64,000 nucleotides of DNA from Morinoia aosen. Lineage: Eukaryota; Arthropoda; Malacostraca; Amphipoda; Talitridae. Each line of letters opens with the position of its first letter. The first letter of the stretch is position 1. The stretch lies in assembly GCA_030386875.1 (NCBI GenBank), contig CM059573.1, positions 31,475,891 to 31,539,890 on the forward strand, in the 5' to 3' direction. The translations under genes and the position numbers were made by a program. The notes under the pieces are model-generated. The model did not search any database and had not been told where the DNA came from. It saw only the letters and a program-made list of their open reading frames with translations. This document shows, piece by piece, positions 10,240 to 22,166 of this stretch.

Positions 10240-12486
10240 AGCTGGGTTTACACGGAGGGTGACTTCCCCGGGGCAACGCCCTCTCTCCCTCCCCGCCTCT
10301 TCAAAAAAAACCCAATCCCCCTGTCTAACGCCTCCCACTACTACCCCATGCGTGTCGACGCTGCTGCCCCACATGCTGGGACTGCCTCAGAGCGCCAGAG
10401 CGACAGTGCGGTGGAGGGAGTATATATGGAGGGAGCATAGCCGTCTGTGAAGAGAACCAGTTTTTGAGATTTCTCCCATGTTTGTGGTAACCAATAGCCG
10501 TCTCGCAAGTGTGACGTCAGCACGGAAGCCAGTTACCTACTAACTACGCTAGGGTGCGCACATGCTCGCTGATTGCTCTTCCAGCTGTTGAGTTTATCGT
10601 AACCATTAATTTGGGATTCTAAGACTCCGAAAGATAATAAATTGTGTTTCCTCACTCGAGGTCACTTAATAATATCAAAATTACTAGCAGAGATACATTA
10701 AGAGTTAAAAACTGTAAAGATTACAGGCCCTTGAATATAACAAATTAGAGAGCCAATTGCACGCGCACCTCATCTTTCGATTTGTGGAGCGGTACTAATC
10801 TTGCTTTGGCAAATGAACGAGTTGTAGAGGAGGCGAGGAGGAGCCAACTTCAGCCAAGCGTCTGTGGTTGGCTCACGTGTGGGGCCTTGCCAATGCCCCA
10901 GTCTCCCAACTTTTGCAGCTAATTTGAACCCGATTGGAATCGGCTATGCTCACTCCATATATCCTAGCTCCATGGACAGTGCGCTTCAGACAGTCTTGTA
11001 GGCCGGATGTATGTCTTAGCTGCTCTGTCGTCATGTTCTCATGCGTAATCTTAATGCAAAAAGTCTCCTGATCTGGAAAAGTGGCTGAAGGCTAAAGTTT
11101 TTACATTGATAGATTTATTGAGAGCATAGCGTCAGTCTGATTGTATTTATTGCGGCTGTAAATATATTTTTTCTCATATACTATCACTGAAATGATTTTC
11201 GATCTAATTCAAAAGTAATTACCTCTAACAATAGTAGCACAAATTGTTCGCTATCATGCTATTATTAACTCAAGATGGCTCGTGATAGGACTTAGACTGA
11301 TATAATTTTTGTTACTTATTTCTATATCCTGTAATCAGACTCTATCGCGCATATTTCATTTATTTTTATCTCTATATACATTTGCTGGGCAAGCTATATT
11401 TTATTATTCCTTAGTTTGGGCATCAAGTTCATATGAGGAGCTATATACGCGCTAAGTTTAAATAGTTTACAGGTTAAAAATAGTATCTTCTTTTCTGCAC
11501 GTACCTTGAATTACATTTCGACATTTTCACTCGGTCACTGTTATCTCCAGGGTTGCCAATTTTTTTTCTGATGATCGTACAAAACCTTCATGAAAACGTA
11601 CCAAAAATTGTTAGAGCGTACCAAATCTATTTAACTAGCAATAAAACGAAAATTTTATGGTTTTACCTACTTTTCCTGCTAGAATGAAACTTTTTCCTCC
11701 TCTTCTTCCTTCATCTGTCAATGTTTTTTATTTAATTTGTTGACTAAGCTACCGTGGTGGTTCCAATTTTTGCAGTCTGTGTTCTCTAACGTAGATTTTG
11801 ATCTCATTCTTGCATTTAGTCTTGCTCTTTTTAACGAAAACCTGTTTTTTGCTATTATGTATTTAGGGTCGAAAAATTTTTCTAGCTGCTACAAAATAAT
11901 GCGGTATTCACAAAAGCTGCATCATGAACTCGGGAATCAGCGAGTAACAAAGCTGCGTACCAGTATTTTTCAGACAATTTTTGTCTTGAAAGGAGCATCT
12001 TGACCAAACAGTTCTCGCTACTTCATATTGATATTTTCATGCTACTCCTTTTTCGCAAAATTGGAGAAAGGCATTGAATATGGTATTATTGAATTACATT
12101 TATTAAGATCTTTCAATCCAAACTCTTCTGGTTTTTTGGTACATATTTTGTTGACATTTCTCAGGAGAATGCTTTCTGCAGCAGCACCAAAATAAATCTC
12201 ATTTATATTGACATGGTTTGAGGGGTTGCCTACATTTATTTTGCAATTATTGTCATTCGAAATAAATAGATTCCTTTTTATGAAGTTGCCCATAGTAAAA
12301 TTCTCACTCCAGAGAAATTAAAATTCATTTTTGTAAGGGGAACTTGTACATTTGCTGAACGCACCAATTTCGGCAGCCCTGGGCATCTCACCCTCCGTCT
12401 AAACGCAAGTGGGGAAGCTTGAGCGGGTGAGAGGGGTAGGATGGGGGCGTCACCCTGGGGAAGTCACCCTCCGTGTAAACCCAGGT
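10240..12486. mobile_element. Element C: 2.25-kb TIR element with TAA duplication
   Basis: The left end is AGCTGGGTTTACACGGAGGG followed by TGACTTCCCC. The right end is the inverse, GGGGAAGTCACCC followed by TCCGTGTAAACCCAGGT. TAA flanks both sides (10237-10239 and 12487-12489). The right end also carries a second, partly degenerate copy of the terminal motif (CACCCTCCGTCTAAACG at about 12390). TGACGTCA-type and CACGTG boxes occur near 10510 and 10870. There is no transposase. A hAT remnant is nested at 11548-12381. Confidence 0.75.
11548..12381. mobile_element. hAT element remnant, 0.83 kb
   Basis: Starts CAGGGTTGCCAA and ends TTCGGCAGCCCTG. The flanks GTTATCTC and GGCATCTC agree at 6 of 8 bases, as expected for an old hAT duplication. 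GTACCAAA motifs recur next to both ends. The inside has no intact frame. Confidence 0.65.
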
Positions 12487-13774
12487 TAAGTGAGATTCAG
12501 CCATGTCGACAATGACGTAGGTGCCAATTGGCCAATGACGGAGCCGATAAATTGTTACTTGTCTCTTGTTTGAATCTGAAGTCGTTAGTCAGCTGTGAGC
12601 CAGTGACAGAGGTGCATCGAAAATTGCAGCAGGAATGGCTCCTTATGTACGCTTAAAAAATGCTCATTGGAAAATTGTGCTACTTATTTATAGCAGGCTT
12701 TTTTATCACTCAAACATCTTAATTTATTCATTATCGTATTGTTTCGACTGATATTATAATCTGGTGTTTAATGGTTTAAAGGTTTTAAATGGTGATGAAC
12801 TCTTTCCGAAAAGCTTAATATACGGCACCGACGTTTTATCACATTTAGAACCTGAGTCTAATTTAAATGCACCTTAGTTTTTAAATATAAATTGTACATA
12901 TGTTCATGAATGCACATTCACGTTTATGTATAGTGAAGGACAATACATAAAAGTTTTATCAATAAAATCGAAATGTATCGCTTTGGCTTTCACTATCCTT
13001 ATTACGCCAAGAAACGTTTCATAACTTTTGAATAACAACTTGAGTTCCAATCCGAACGAGTATCATAGTCAAGCCTGGAGACGCAGCCAATTGAAAGCCA
13101 TGGCACCAATGACGTCAGCTGCCAGTCATGGCTGCTAGAAGCTGATTGGTTGACGTGCGTGAGTACGTTTGTGTAGACCGGGCTTGCGGTCCACCGTAGT
13201 TTTGCAGTTCTTCTTATGTAAGTGTTCTGTGGCAGTACTGGCACAGCGTCTCCATGAACATGCTCAACCTATCGCGCAGAGACCGATCAGAAAAGTTCAC
13301 ACTCCTTTACGCTGCCACAACGCGAAAGTGAGCAGAGTTGCGACAGAGAGAGAGAAAATGGGTGAAGCTAGCGCTGCCGCGCACAAATGTTCACAGCTTT
13401 GTTCACCGTCTAATATGGGCTTTAGATGTTTCCGTACTGGATGCTGGCTGCTGTGGGATCACCTGGAGAAGCGCTGAGTAAACGGACTCCTAGACGTGTT
13501 CGTGCACTTGCTTTCGCAAATGCAGAAAAGTTTATTTTTGGAACTCCAGAACTTGAACGGCAAGCGTACTCAAGAAACATCTAATAGCCTGCATAACCAC
13601 ACCACCGTTCTTACATATGGGCAGCACTATTTACCTACCAACAGACGGTGCCAGCATGGGAGTTCGTTTGGAGTAAATAAGGCCAATTTCTGCATGACAA
13701 CCCTCGAAAATAGAATCCTCGAAAATTGCCCAACTATCACATGTTCTACACCTTTTATCGTTTTATATCCACAC

Positions 13775-14100
13775 GTCAGAACAATATAGCAACAGTTTGC
13801 ACAATAATACAACAGCGAATAAAAACTAATAACAGCGGCTCAAAGATAACAACATCGAGTACAAATGTAGTGACGATGGTGCAAAATTGATAACAGATGC
13901 AAAATGTAGTGACAGAGACAAATAACTGTAACGTTGCTTCAAATTGTATGACACTCTCAGAATGTTGCAACAGACGATCATTTTCTTTAACCAATAGTCA
14001 AATCTTGTAACAATGCTTCGAATAGCCAGTATCACAGGTTCAAAATAATGTAACATATGCAAAAAATAGTAACGAAGAGTCATAAGATGTAACATCTTTT
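13775..14100 (+). repeat. Left array: ~16 units of a 20-21-bp motif
   Basis: TAACA, CAACA or TGACA recurs every 19-22 bp, each followed after a few bases by TTCAAAAT or a close variant. Examples are TAACAGCGGCTCAAAGA near 13835, TAACAGATGCAAAATG near 13890, TAACGTTGCTTCAAATT near 13930, TAACAATGCTTCGAATA near 14010 and TAACATATGCAAAAAAT near 14052. A possible further unit lies upstream at 13694 (TGACAACCCTCGAAAATA). The spacing is about two helical turns. Confidence 0.75.
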
Positions 14101-14274
14101 AAACCCTATTGACGAGAGAAATATTTTTTACACTTACATATTAAAAAAAAATTGAAAATAATGGGTTCACCTTGAAATCACGAGTGACAAAATCCCAGAA
14201 ATAAAAATCTCGAATATCTTATTCCCGTCCATATTTGGCAATGAAATACATACTGTACATGCCAGTTGGCAACC

Positions 14275-14352
14275 CTGATTACAACATTCGGGATTTTGAT
14301 TTTTGGGATTTGGATATTCGGGATTTCGACATTCGATATTTTCACTTTCGGG
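14275..14352 (+). repeat. Short degenerate tandem repeat GGGATTT(C)GA
   Basis: ATTCGGGATTT, TTTGGGATTT and ATTCGGGATTTCGAC follow one another with a 15-18-bp period. This produces the low-complexity peptide pattern DFDFWDLDIRDFDIR in one frame, which is not a real protein. Confidence 0.7.
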
Positions 14353-14559
14353 AGCATCAATGCCACCCGACAATAATACATATGGGACTACATACGTACA
14401 TTCCATTACTTTCCGGTCAATGGATGATGTAATATCCGACCGGGAAGTACTGGAGTTTTCCAGAACAACTCTGACGGGGCCGGTTCACGTATGATACACA
14501 GCGTTAGTTCCTCCACAGTTGTTGACCGTTGCTGCACAAATTTCTGTAGCTCGTAAAAA

Positions 14560-15668
14560 TGCCTCCTCATCGCCGCACCGTAATTTTAGAAGTGGACAAA
14601 CAACGCATCGTAGACAAAGTACCTGGCTAATGAAGACTTCCTTATTACTACTCAAGAACTGGGAGTGAAGCGTACCACCGCTTATTCCATTGTTAGGTCC
14701 TACCTACCACGACAGTCTGTTGCCAGCCGGCGTGAGGCTTGTGGTCGCAAGAAGAAGATTGATAATGAGAGTCTGGATTTACTTGTAATCTTGATTGAGG
14801 CTACTCCAACCATCACCGTCAAGGATCTCAATAGAACTCTTCGTGCCACTTTCGACCGCAAGCCTTACGTCTCAGATGCCACAGTTGCCCGGGCCCTGGA
14901 CGGCGAACTGATCACCGTCAAACAGTGCTGCAACGTCCCCACACAGCGGAACGCCGAGGAAACAAAAGTGAAGCGAGTGGAGTACGCCCACTATATGTAC
15001 GAAACAGGCCTTCATAAGCACAGGATCTACATTGATGAGATGGGGTTCAACCTACACACGAGACGCACGTTTGGTAGAGCAGGCAGGGGGGAGCGTGTAG
15101 CAAGAGTTGTTGGTGGGAAAAGGGCGGCAACATTACTGTCATTGCTGCTATTTCAGATCAAGCAGGCCTTATCTATCATGAAACAAACACGCAATCAACA
15201 ACAAAAGACGTTTTTGCTGGCTTCTTGCATTCGTTGGAGGTAATTCTCAAGGATGAACCCGACGCTGTTCTCATTTTAGACAACGCTTCATGCCATGGAT
15301 CAGTGCAAGAGGTACTGCCAAATCGCAACGTCCGCTTCCTTCCACCCTGGTCACTGTTTCTCAACCCGATAGAAAATTGTTTCTCAGTGTTGAAGATGAC
15401 AATGAAGCATCGTCTGAATGACATCGCGGAGACATGCACTGTGGCGGCAGCGCGCAGAGCAGGCAAGTCACTGCGTCAGCACCGGGAGGAGGTTCTTTGT
15501 CGTGTCATTGACACGTGCGTGCCGTCTGTTACCCAACGCATTGTGGCAGACAACTACACCCATGCCAACAGCTACTTGATCAAGTGCCTTAATAAACACG
15601 ATATTTTTTTTGAACATTGGTTCAATATCTCACATTTGATGTTCATTCTTTATTGTAATTATCAATAA
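14560..15668 (+). pseudogene. IS630/Tc1-superfamily transposase, two frameshifts
   Basis: This is a DDE transposase that would excise and integrate the surrounding element. It starts ATGCCTCCTCATCGC (MPPHRRT). A one-base shift near 14618 moves the frame to YLANEDFLITTQELGV, the start of a helix-turn-helix region, then RTTAYSIVRSYLP. IYIDEMGFN near residue 165 contains the first catalytic Asp. A second shift near 15130 moves to AISDQAGLIYHE. VLILDNASCH has the second Asp and FLNPIEN the Glu. I count 30 residues between the second Asp and the Glu, where Tc1 has 34. The protein would be about 350 residues. Only two small lesions separate it from an open frame, so it is younger than most neighbours. 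Confidence 0.85.
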
Positions 15669-15754
15669 TTTTGTTTGCATAGTCTGGATATGCATCGTGT
15701 ACTACGCTGTATGCTACTTTACTGTTTATTTTACTTGTTAAAAACTCTGTCAGA

Positions 15755-16125
15755 AATTGTTAATTCGTACCAATAATATACACGTACGTTACCATTTTTC
15801 GTGTAATTGTTATCCTTTTTGAACGTTGTTACAATAAACCGACTCTGTCACTACACATTGTTTCTTTGTTCTGATATATAGTTTCATTGTCATTCATTTT
15901 GTTTGGTGTCGCTATAATTTGTCGCTGTTGCTATTTTTTGCGACACTGTCTCTATATTTCTATTCCCTGTTATATTCAATGTTTCGTCGTTGTTAAATTT
16001 GCAGTTCGTCGGTACATTTTGAAAGAATGTGGTTATAAAACGAGAGAAGGTGTATGACGCTACGTCGACAATTGCTTCGTTATCACCGACAACGTTCAAT
16101 CTCTCATTGAACTGAGTGTTAAGAC
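15755..16125 (-). repeat. Right array: ~14 inverted units of the 20-bp motif
   Basis: On the plus strand TGTTA, TGTCA or TGTCG recurs every 19-22 bp and is preceded by ATTTTTTG- or ATTGAAC-like sequence. Examples are CTTTTTGAACGTTGTTAC near 15815, TCATTTTGTTTGGTGTCGC near 15893, ATTTTTTGCGACACTGTC near 15930 and CATTGAACTGAGTGTTAAG near 16105. Read on the minus strand the motif matches the left array. Confidence 0.75.
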
Positions 16126-17119
16126 GAATAAACCTACGGTGATGCCAATGATATTATTAATTACATTGTAGACCATATTTAAACTCCTAAGAACGAATGC
16201 TAAACATTAGTCGCGACAACGAATACAATTTAGGTAAAAGTTATAGAACCAGCGAACGCAGCATAGGGATTCCTTCGCATATTTGTTTTCTCAGTTAAAA
16301 CCAAGTAAATCTAAGGAATGGCAACTCCGCACGGTATCGGTAGCAACACCGCTGCCGCAATGCGAGTGACGCAAATGAAACGTGCGGCTCTTGCATGGAT
16401 CCGCGACGCCTAGTGCCTGGGAGCACACCGACAGCACACGATGCGTGAAATGAAACCTGACGTCTTGGACAGAGCCGTGAAGCCACCGCCTCACCCTTGC
16501 CTACAGGAGCCCGAGTTGCACCTACACTACAGATAGTGCAACAAGTTACCGTGAGCGAGAGAAAGACCGAGGCAAATACTATAGCTCCAATATAAGTGAC
16601 ATAATGTGAAAAAATAACCAGTCAAGATGAAACGCTTACGATAACCTGAGTTGATTATTCCCAGTGGGAAGATCACCTGCAGAGTCGATAAGACGATGTA
16701 AGAAAGTCAAGATAAGGAACAAGCTCGCGCGGATCAGAAGCAGTTTGATAATTATAAGCAGGCTTGACAGCCGGTAAGCTGTAGGTTCACAATCACACCG
16801 TTATAGTAAGCGATAAATTTATAATTTAATAGGGTAATTAGAGAGTGGGTGAGAAAAGAAATGTGAAAGTAAATAGTTAAGCAGTGATTAAATAACTTAG
16901 TATGTAGGTAACCAAGGTGATCAGCGAGAGAGGCAGAGCAAGGCAAGTACACAAGTCGGTAGGGCCACGGCAGAGCATCGGCAGCCGGCAACGGTTTGAG
17001 GACGGCAACTCCGACTGTCCGACGCACACATACGACGACACCGCAGGTCCCGATCCCTTCCGAAATGAATTACAATTAAATAGTATGGAGCTTTCACATT
17101 TGAACGCAGGTCCCCAACG
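16126..17119. other. No gene recognised
   Basis: Several short frames occur (for example 16917-17159) without family motifs. The GC content is somewhat higher from 16300 to 16560. Origin unknown. Confidence 0.4.
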
Positions 17120-17121
17120 AA

Positions 17122-17475
17122 ATGGTAATCATCGAAATGTGTCTCCTACACTACACTAAAAACATTCACAGCTCACATGCCCCAGCTAAGCTGAAATGTT
17201 ACCAAAGCCTAATGTATCATAGGGCAAAGAAAATGAAGAATCTACCGCCTCTAGAAAATATCTTCTTCCTGGGAGCTCTTTCCTGCAAACATTCCGAAAC
17301 TGAAACAAGCATTTACCACAACGGCTACTCCAAATCCTTGATCAACAGCGTCTTGAGAAATTATCGACAAAAAGTAAACAGCGTCTCGCAGGCCGAACCA
17401 AATCAAATCACACACACCGAATACTACCTTATCATTTTATCAACATACAAAATTGGCGAACGCATACTGAAATAA
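17122..17475 (+). pseudogene. Possible retroelement RT C-terminal fragment
   Basis: A 117-codon frame contains YHNGYSKSLINSVLRNYRQ, which resembles the segment that follows the polymerase core in Penelope-like and some other reverse transcriptases (NGYP-x-x-LI pattern). No catalytic motif is present, and the upstream sequence does not extend the match convincingly. It ends just before the P element insertion. It could equally be a chance frame. Confidence 0.3.
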
Positions 17476-17569
17476 ATAACAAAAGACAACTCTAGTGCAA
17501 TTCCGATAATAAGCGCCTCTGACTGCAAACTACTACAGGAGCCATGCCATCGAAAGCCTTACCTCCAAC

Positions 17570-20500
17570 CATGAAGGTATAAAAGACAGGAGGGAGCGCG
17601 GGATGCGTTTCCTGTAACCTAGCTGGCTGTGTGCTAGCAGCCCGTACGGCTGTGCCGGCCGACCTTGAACCACTGCTCTAGTCAATGTAGTGAGCAGTGA
17701 ATGTCAGACCGTCGTTGTGTGTGTCGCTGCTGGCAACATGGTGAATTCCTGCAGCGCTTACGGTTGCAATGCGCGCAACGACAAAAAGAATAACATCTCA
17801 TTGCACAAGTAAGCACTACATCTAGGTAACATTCATACTTTTGGAGAAGGCTTAAGTAAAATTGCAGTTCAGGCCCGTGTATTTTAATTTCGTTTATTAT
17901 TTAATAGGCTATACATATTTGCACAGTATTGTTCAGCGTAGAATTCAAATTTGAAAACCATTTCATTCGGCGATCTCTACTTTTTGAGTTATAGCGTTTC
18001 AAATGTGTAAAATAATACGCATCCCCCTCAACAGCTCATTACTAACTTATGTTCTTAAAGCAGCATTCACACGATCAATATTACTTAAAATATTTACTAT
18101 TAGTGTAAATATATTGATCGTCTGAACGGCATACTGATAGACTGATGAAATTATTTATGTGATCAAAATTTTCTGAAATTTCATCAAAATTTGAGCATTC
18201 TTGGATTGATGGAAAGTACTCTATATGAACGTGTGAACGCAACCAAGAAATCGTCCAGTTGCCAAAAATCGTAGAGTTAGAGCCGGTCTCTCATTACTGA
18301 AATGCCTCCCCTCTTTGTGGAATCTTCCTCGGTTATTCAAAATATCCAGAAGCTAATAATATATATCATCGTTCATTCGGAGCTGGTTATAAAAGTCTTC
18401 CAGTTCCGTTGCCCTCATGCCATTAAATCAATTCACATAAGTGTACATATTGCGTTTCAAAATCCACTCCTCCCCCGATTTCGTCTCATTTTCTGTAGCA
18501 AAACAATTAGTAGCTCAAAATTTTTTGGCCCTGATTTAAGCACAACATTAACCACTTCCGATAGAAAGTCCGAGCAACTACTGATAGAAATATCGACAGT
18601 ACATTATTGATCGTGCAAACTCGATATATTATTAATAAGTTGAATATATTATAGATTTTTTACATTATATGTATAAAAGAAAAAAAAATCAAATTCTACT
18701 ACAATGTTTTTGTTTGCAAGTAGAAATATAGAATTCAGGGCCCATCGTGTTTCGCAACAAGCTGCTACATCTGGTACTGTGTGAATCCATCACTGATTAC
18801 GGGCGCTCGTATGCACGTGGAAATTTATTTATTCATTTTCTTGGTAGCGGATACCAACGTACTGCAAAGATGGGGATAAAGCCCAGAAAACTAAGATGTG
18901 TAGATGTAAGCGATAGGGAATTTGGGCATGTCGCTTTGCTACCCCTCCCGTGTGGAGGGAGCTTTGGTATATAGAATAGATAGATTATCTTGGTAAATAC
19001 TTTTTGCGGTAATGGTGCATGTGCTGTGCGCTTTCACTAAGCCTTTTATCATAGATGCCAAATTAATTCTCAGGTTCCCTAAGGACGAAGCATTGCGTGA
19101 GAAGTGGGTGAATGCCTTACGCAGAGAAGGCTTTACACCCGGCAAAAACACAGCAGTGTGTTGCCAACATTTTAAGAATGACTGCTTTGACACTAACGTC
19201 CAGAGTTGCAGAGAATTGCTCAGAGGAGCTGTACCCTCCATCTTCCCCAGCTTTCCCTCATACATGCAGACAGGCGGCTCTTTGGTTAGAAAACCTCCTG
19301 CGAACAGGGACACCGCTTCGACTTCTGCAGTACACGACCGACTGCTGCATCTAGCAGTGTGGATGAAGAGGCAACAAATATCTCCACTGCCTCAAATATT
19401 AGCGAGCTGGATGATACACCAAGGAAAAAAGCATTAAAAAGGGAACTAGAGCTAAAAGAATGCCAATTGATGACATCAAGAAAAAAAATAAAGACGCTCC
19501 AACAAGCCCAAAGGCGCTTGAAGAAGAAAAACAGTGAACTCTCCACCGTGCTCAGTAACTTGAAGAAGAAAAATATAGTAAATGAGCAGTGCTTTGACAT
19601 TATTGAAGCGGCAGGGGGTGGAGTATCCGATCTCCTTAAGAGAAAGTTTGCCAAGAGTAATAATGGGAAACTCGCAAGAGTGTATTCCCCACAGTTGAGA
19701 ACCTTTGCCCTAACCCTGCACTTCTATTCTCCAAGAGCCTACGCGTATGTCCGAAAATCATTTGACACATGCCTGCCGCATCCTAAAACGTTACAGAAAT
19801 GGTACAGTAGCATCAATGGTGCACCAGGCTTTACTGAAGAGGCGTTCGAAGCGTTGAAACGAAAGTTTTCAACGTCTGAAACTGAGAAAAAAATCCCATG
19901 TGCTCTGATGATGGACGAAATGGCTATACGGCAACAAGTGGAGTGGGACGGGAAAAAGCTGCATGGCCAAGTGGACATCGGCACAAGCATCGAAGACGAC
20001 ACCCTGCCGGTCGCGAGTAATGCCCTCGTATTCATGGTTGTAGCTCTCGATGCTAGTTGGAAATTACCTATCGGTTACTTTCTTATTAATGGACTATCTG
20101 GTCGAGAGAGAAAACACCTGGTTCTCGAAAGTATTTCGCGACTGCATGACGTTGGGATATGTGTTCGTACTCTTACTTTTGACGGCGCATCTTCCAATAT
20201 TTCAATGGCTAAAGAATTAGGTTGTACTATTAGTTATGATAACATTGTTCCTTATTTCTCCCACACCATCGATGGACAGCAAATACATATATTTCTGGAT
20301 CCATGCCACATATGATCAAGTTGGTGCGCAACACGATAGTGATATGAAGTTTATAGTAGATAGTGAAGGTAAAACTGTTAAGTGGGATTATGTTCGTAAG
20401 TTACATGATTTACAGGATTCGCATGGGTTACATTTGGGAAATAAATTAAGAGTTGCCCATTTGAACTACTTCAAGAAGAAGATGAATGTTAAATTAGCCA

Positions 20501-22158
20501 CACAAGTGCTTAGCAACTCAGTTGCATATTCTCTCCAGTTTTGCAACGAGAACAAAATCTCCGGGTTCGAGCTTTGCGAAGCAACAATAAAATTTATTCG
20601 AATATTTAATAGAATCTTTGATATACTGAACTCAATAAATTTACGGTCATTCGGTTTCAAGCGTCCTCTAGGTGCAGAAAATGCCGTAACCATACTACCA
20701 CAAATTGAGAAAGATATGTAATATATACAAAATTTAAAGTTGGCTTCCACTGGTGAACTGATCTGCCGTACAGGACGAAAGACCGGATTTCTAGGACTTC
20801 TTGTCTGTCTCACCAGTATCAAGAACATCTTTAAGAAATTGAGGAATTCGGTATGACGGACTTTACTAGTTACAAAGTCAGCCAAGACCATCTAGAATTA
20901 TTTTTCAGCAAAATACGCAGTCACAGTGGTGTTAACAACAACCCTAACGCGAAACAGTTTGAAGCGGCTTACAAAAGGATACTAATTCACAACGAACTTC
21001 AGGAAGTAATGCGGGGAAATTGCTCGGCTTTGGAAGAAATTCAAATATTAACGTGCACGAGCGCAAATGCTAAATGCAGTCTGCTCTACAGACAGTATAT
21101 CAACATTTTAAAAGGCTCTACTTCAAGAAAGAAACTTACATTAGAAGACTTGAATTCATTAAGTAGCGATAACTTGAGTACAGATGAAGAAAACCTTGTC
21201 ATCGGAAGTGAATTTGGAACTTCTACTTATACAGAAAATGTGGTGGGCTATATTGCAGGCTTCATTGTGAGGAAATTGAGGGAATGTATACGATGTGAAA
21301 ACTGTGTTCCGGCAATGCTCTCAGAAAAAAAATACAGCAGCACGTTTGCGCAGCTGATAAAGCTTAAGTGTAAGGGTAGTTTAATAGTTCCTTCTGATGA
21401 CGTCTTTAAGATCTGCATGAAAGCCGAAAACAGCTACCGTACAAATACAAAAATACATGTGATCAGTTAAAAACATTAGACGTTTTGAAAGCCGTTAATG
21501 AGGTGTTAGAAGCATGCATTGGATGCGAACTACTGAATACTTTAAACTATTGTGTGCCTGACTCCATTTTCAATAACCACAGACTCCTTATAATAAAAGC
21601 TATTTCTGCAAAATATATCGTAGTAAGGCACCATCATGCTGCGAAGGAACACACAAGAAAACTTACCCTAAACAAGAAAGTTAGTAGACAAAAAGCACTG
21701 AAGAATGTCATCTTCAGCGGCTTGTAGTAATGTGCAGTTCCTGCCTAGCCAGGCTTGGCTCCAAGAGCTGTACACGTGTGCGTCAAATGGTTGTACGCGC
21801 ACATAGTGCCGGCCCGTGTGCGCTGTGCAGCAATGGCTGAGTGGCTGACGGTGTGCCGCCGCCGCCGCTTCAGTTTTGCGTAAGTATTGCTGTTTCCTCT
21901 TCTGTAAATTTGTTTCATTTGCAATGCATTGCTGTTTTTTAGCACCTGTCATGTAGTTTAATGTTTCAGGTTGGTGTGTTTGCATTTTTTAACAATTATT
22001 CGATATAATTGTGTATTTATAGCCTGAAACGTGAATTTATTCCAATGCAGTACAGTATTTGGTACCCCTCCCGAGTGGCTGATTGCCGCCCGACCTAGCT
22101 TCAATCTGCACTGAGGCGCGACTGTGTAGCGCTCCCTCCTGTCTTTTATACCTTCATG
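17570..22158 (+). mobile_element. P element, 4.59 kb, intact ends
   Basis: The element starts CATGAAGGTATAAAAGACAG and ends with the inverse CTGTCTTTTATACCTTCATG, continuing to about 30 bp of TIR (GGAGGGAGCGC / GCGCTCCCTCC). CATGA is also the terminal sequence of the Drosophila P element. CCTCCAAC lies immediately outside both ends (17562-17569 and 22159-22166), a perfect 8-bp TSD as P elements make. A THAP-domain transposase occupies the plus strand. The perfect TSD and TIR suggest fairly recent insertion, although the coding region is already broken. Confidence 0.93.
17738..21727 (+). pseudogene. P-element transposase (THAP type), broken
   Basis: The enzyme binds element DNA through a THAP zinc finger and moves it with an RNase H-like domain. 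Exon 1 (17738-17808) encodes MVNSCSAYGCNAR and ends SLHK at donor GTAAGC. Exon 2 begins at 19074 after CTCAG, restoring K-FPKDEALREKW. CCQHF and AVPSIF complete the C2CH THAP signature. A basic coiled region follows (19440-19600, many KKK), then the catalytic region MMDEMAIRQQVEW near 19905. DPCH near 20305 is followed by a 2-bp shift (CACATATG) and another shift near 20335. Stops occur at 20719 and 20840. The C-terminal insertion domain has SQDHLELFFSKIRSHSG near 20880 and NVVGYIAGFIVRKL near 21240. Some breaks could be introns, but at least the DPCH shift looks like damage. Confidence 0.88.
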
Positions 22159-22166
22159 CCTCCAAC

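Larger units (their letters stand above)
7450..13421. mobile_element. Element A: 6-kb TIR element with TTA duplication
   Basis: The left end AGCCCATATTAGACGGTG continues as AACAAAGCTGTGAAC. It is matched by the inverted right end GTTCACAGCTTTG followed by TTCACCGTCTAATATGGGCT. TTA precedes the left end (7447-7449) and follows the right end (13422-13424). This 3-bp TWA duplication is typical of PIF/Harbinger. Much of the length comes from later insertions: hAT (7574-8953), B (9035-9360) and C (10240-12486). No transposase is recognisable. The right part (12490-13421) contains TGACGTCA near 13110 and CCAAT-type boxes, so it may once have been promoter sequence. Confidence 0.75.
13690..16125 (+). 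mobile_element. IS630/Tc1-like transposon with iterated ends
   Basis: A plus-strand DDE transposase (14560-15668) sits between two long arrays of a degenerate ~20-bp motif, TRACA-n-TTCAAAAT on the left and its reverse complement on the right. The arrays point inward and are the only end-like structures seen. No simple TIR or TSD could be fixed, so the element limits are approximate. The arrays resemble subterminal transposase-binding sites known in other superfamilies such as CACTA and hAT, though here with many more units. Confidence 0.65.

Noticed and set aside
14235-14432. Frame with a DFDFWDLDIRDFDIR peptide
   Set aside because: It is produced by the GGGATTT tandem repeat in one frame and lies next to the transposon array. 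No start context or homology.
17570-22158. Intact active P transposase
   Set aside because: Frameshift at DPCH and stops near 20719 and 20840 break the frame, although some gaps might be introns.
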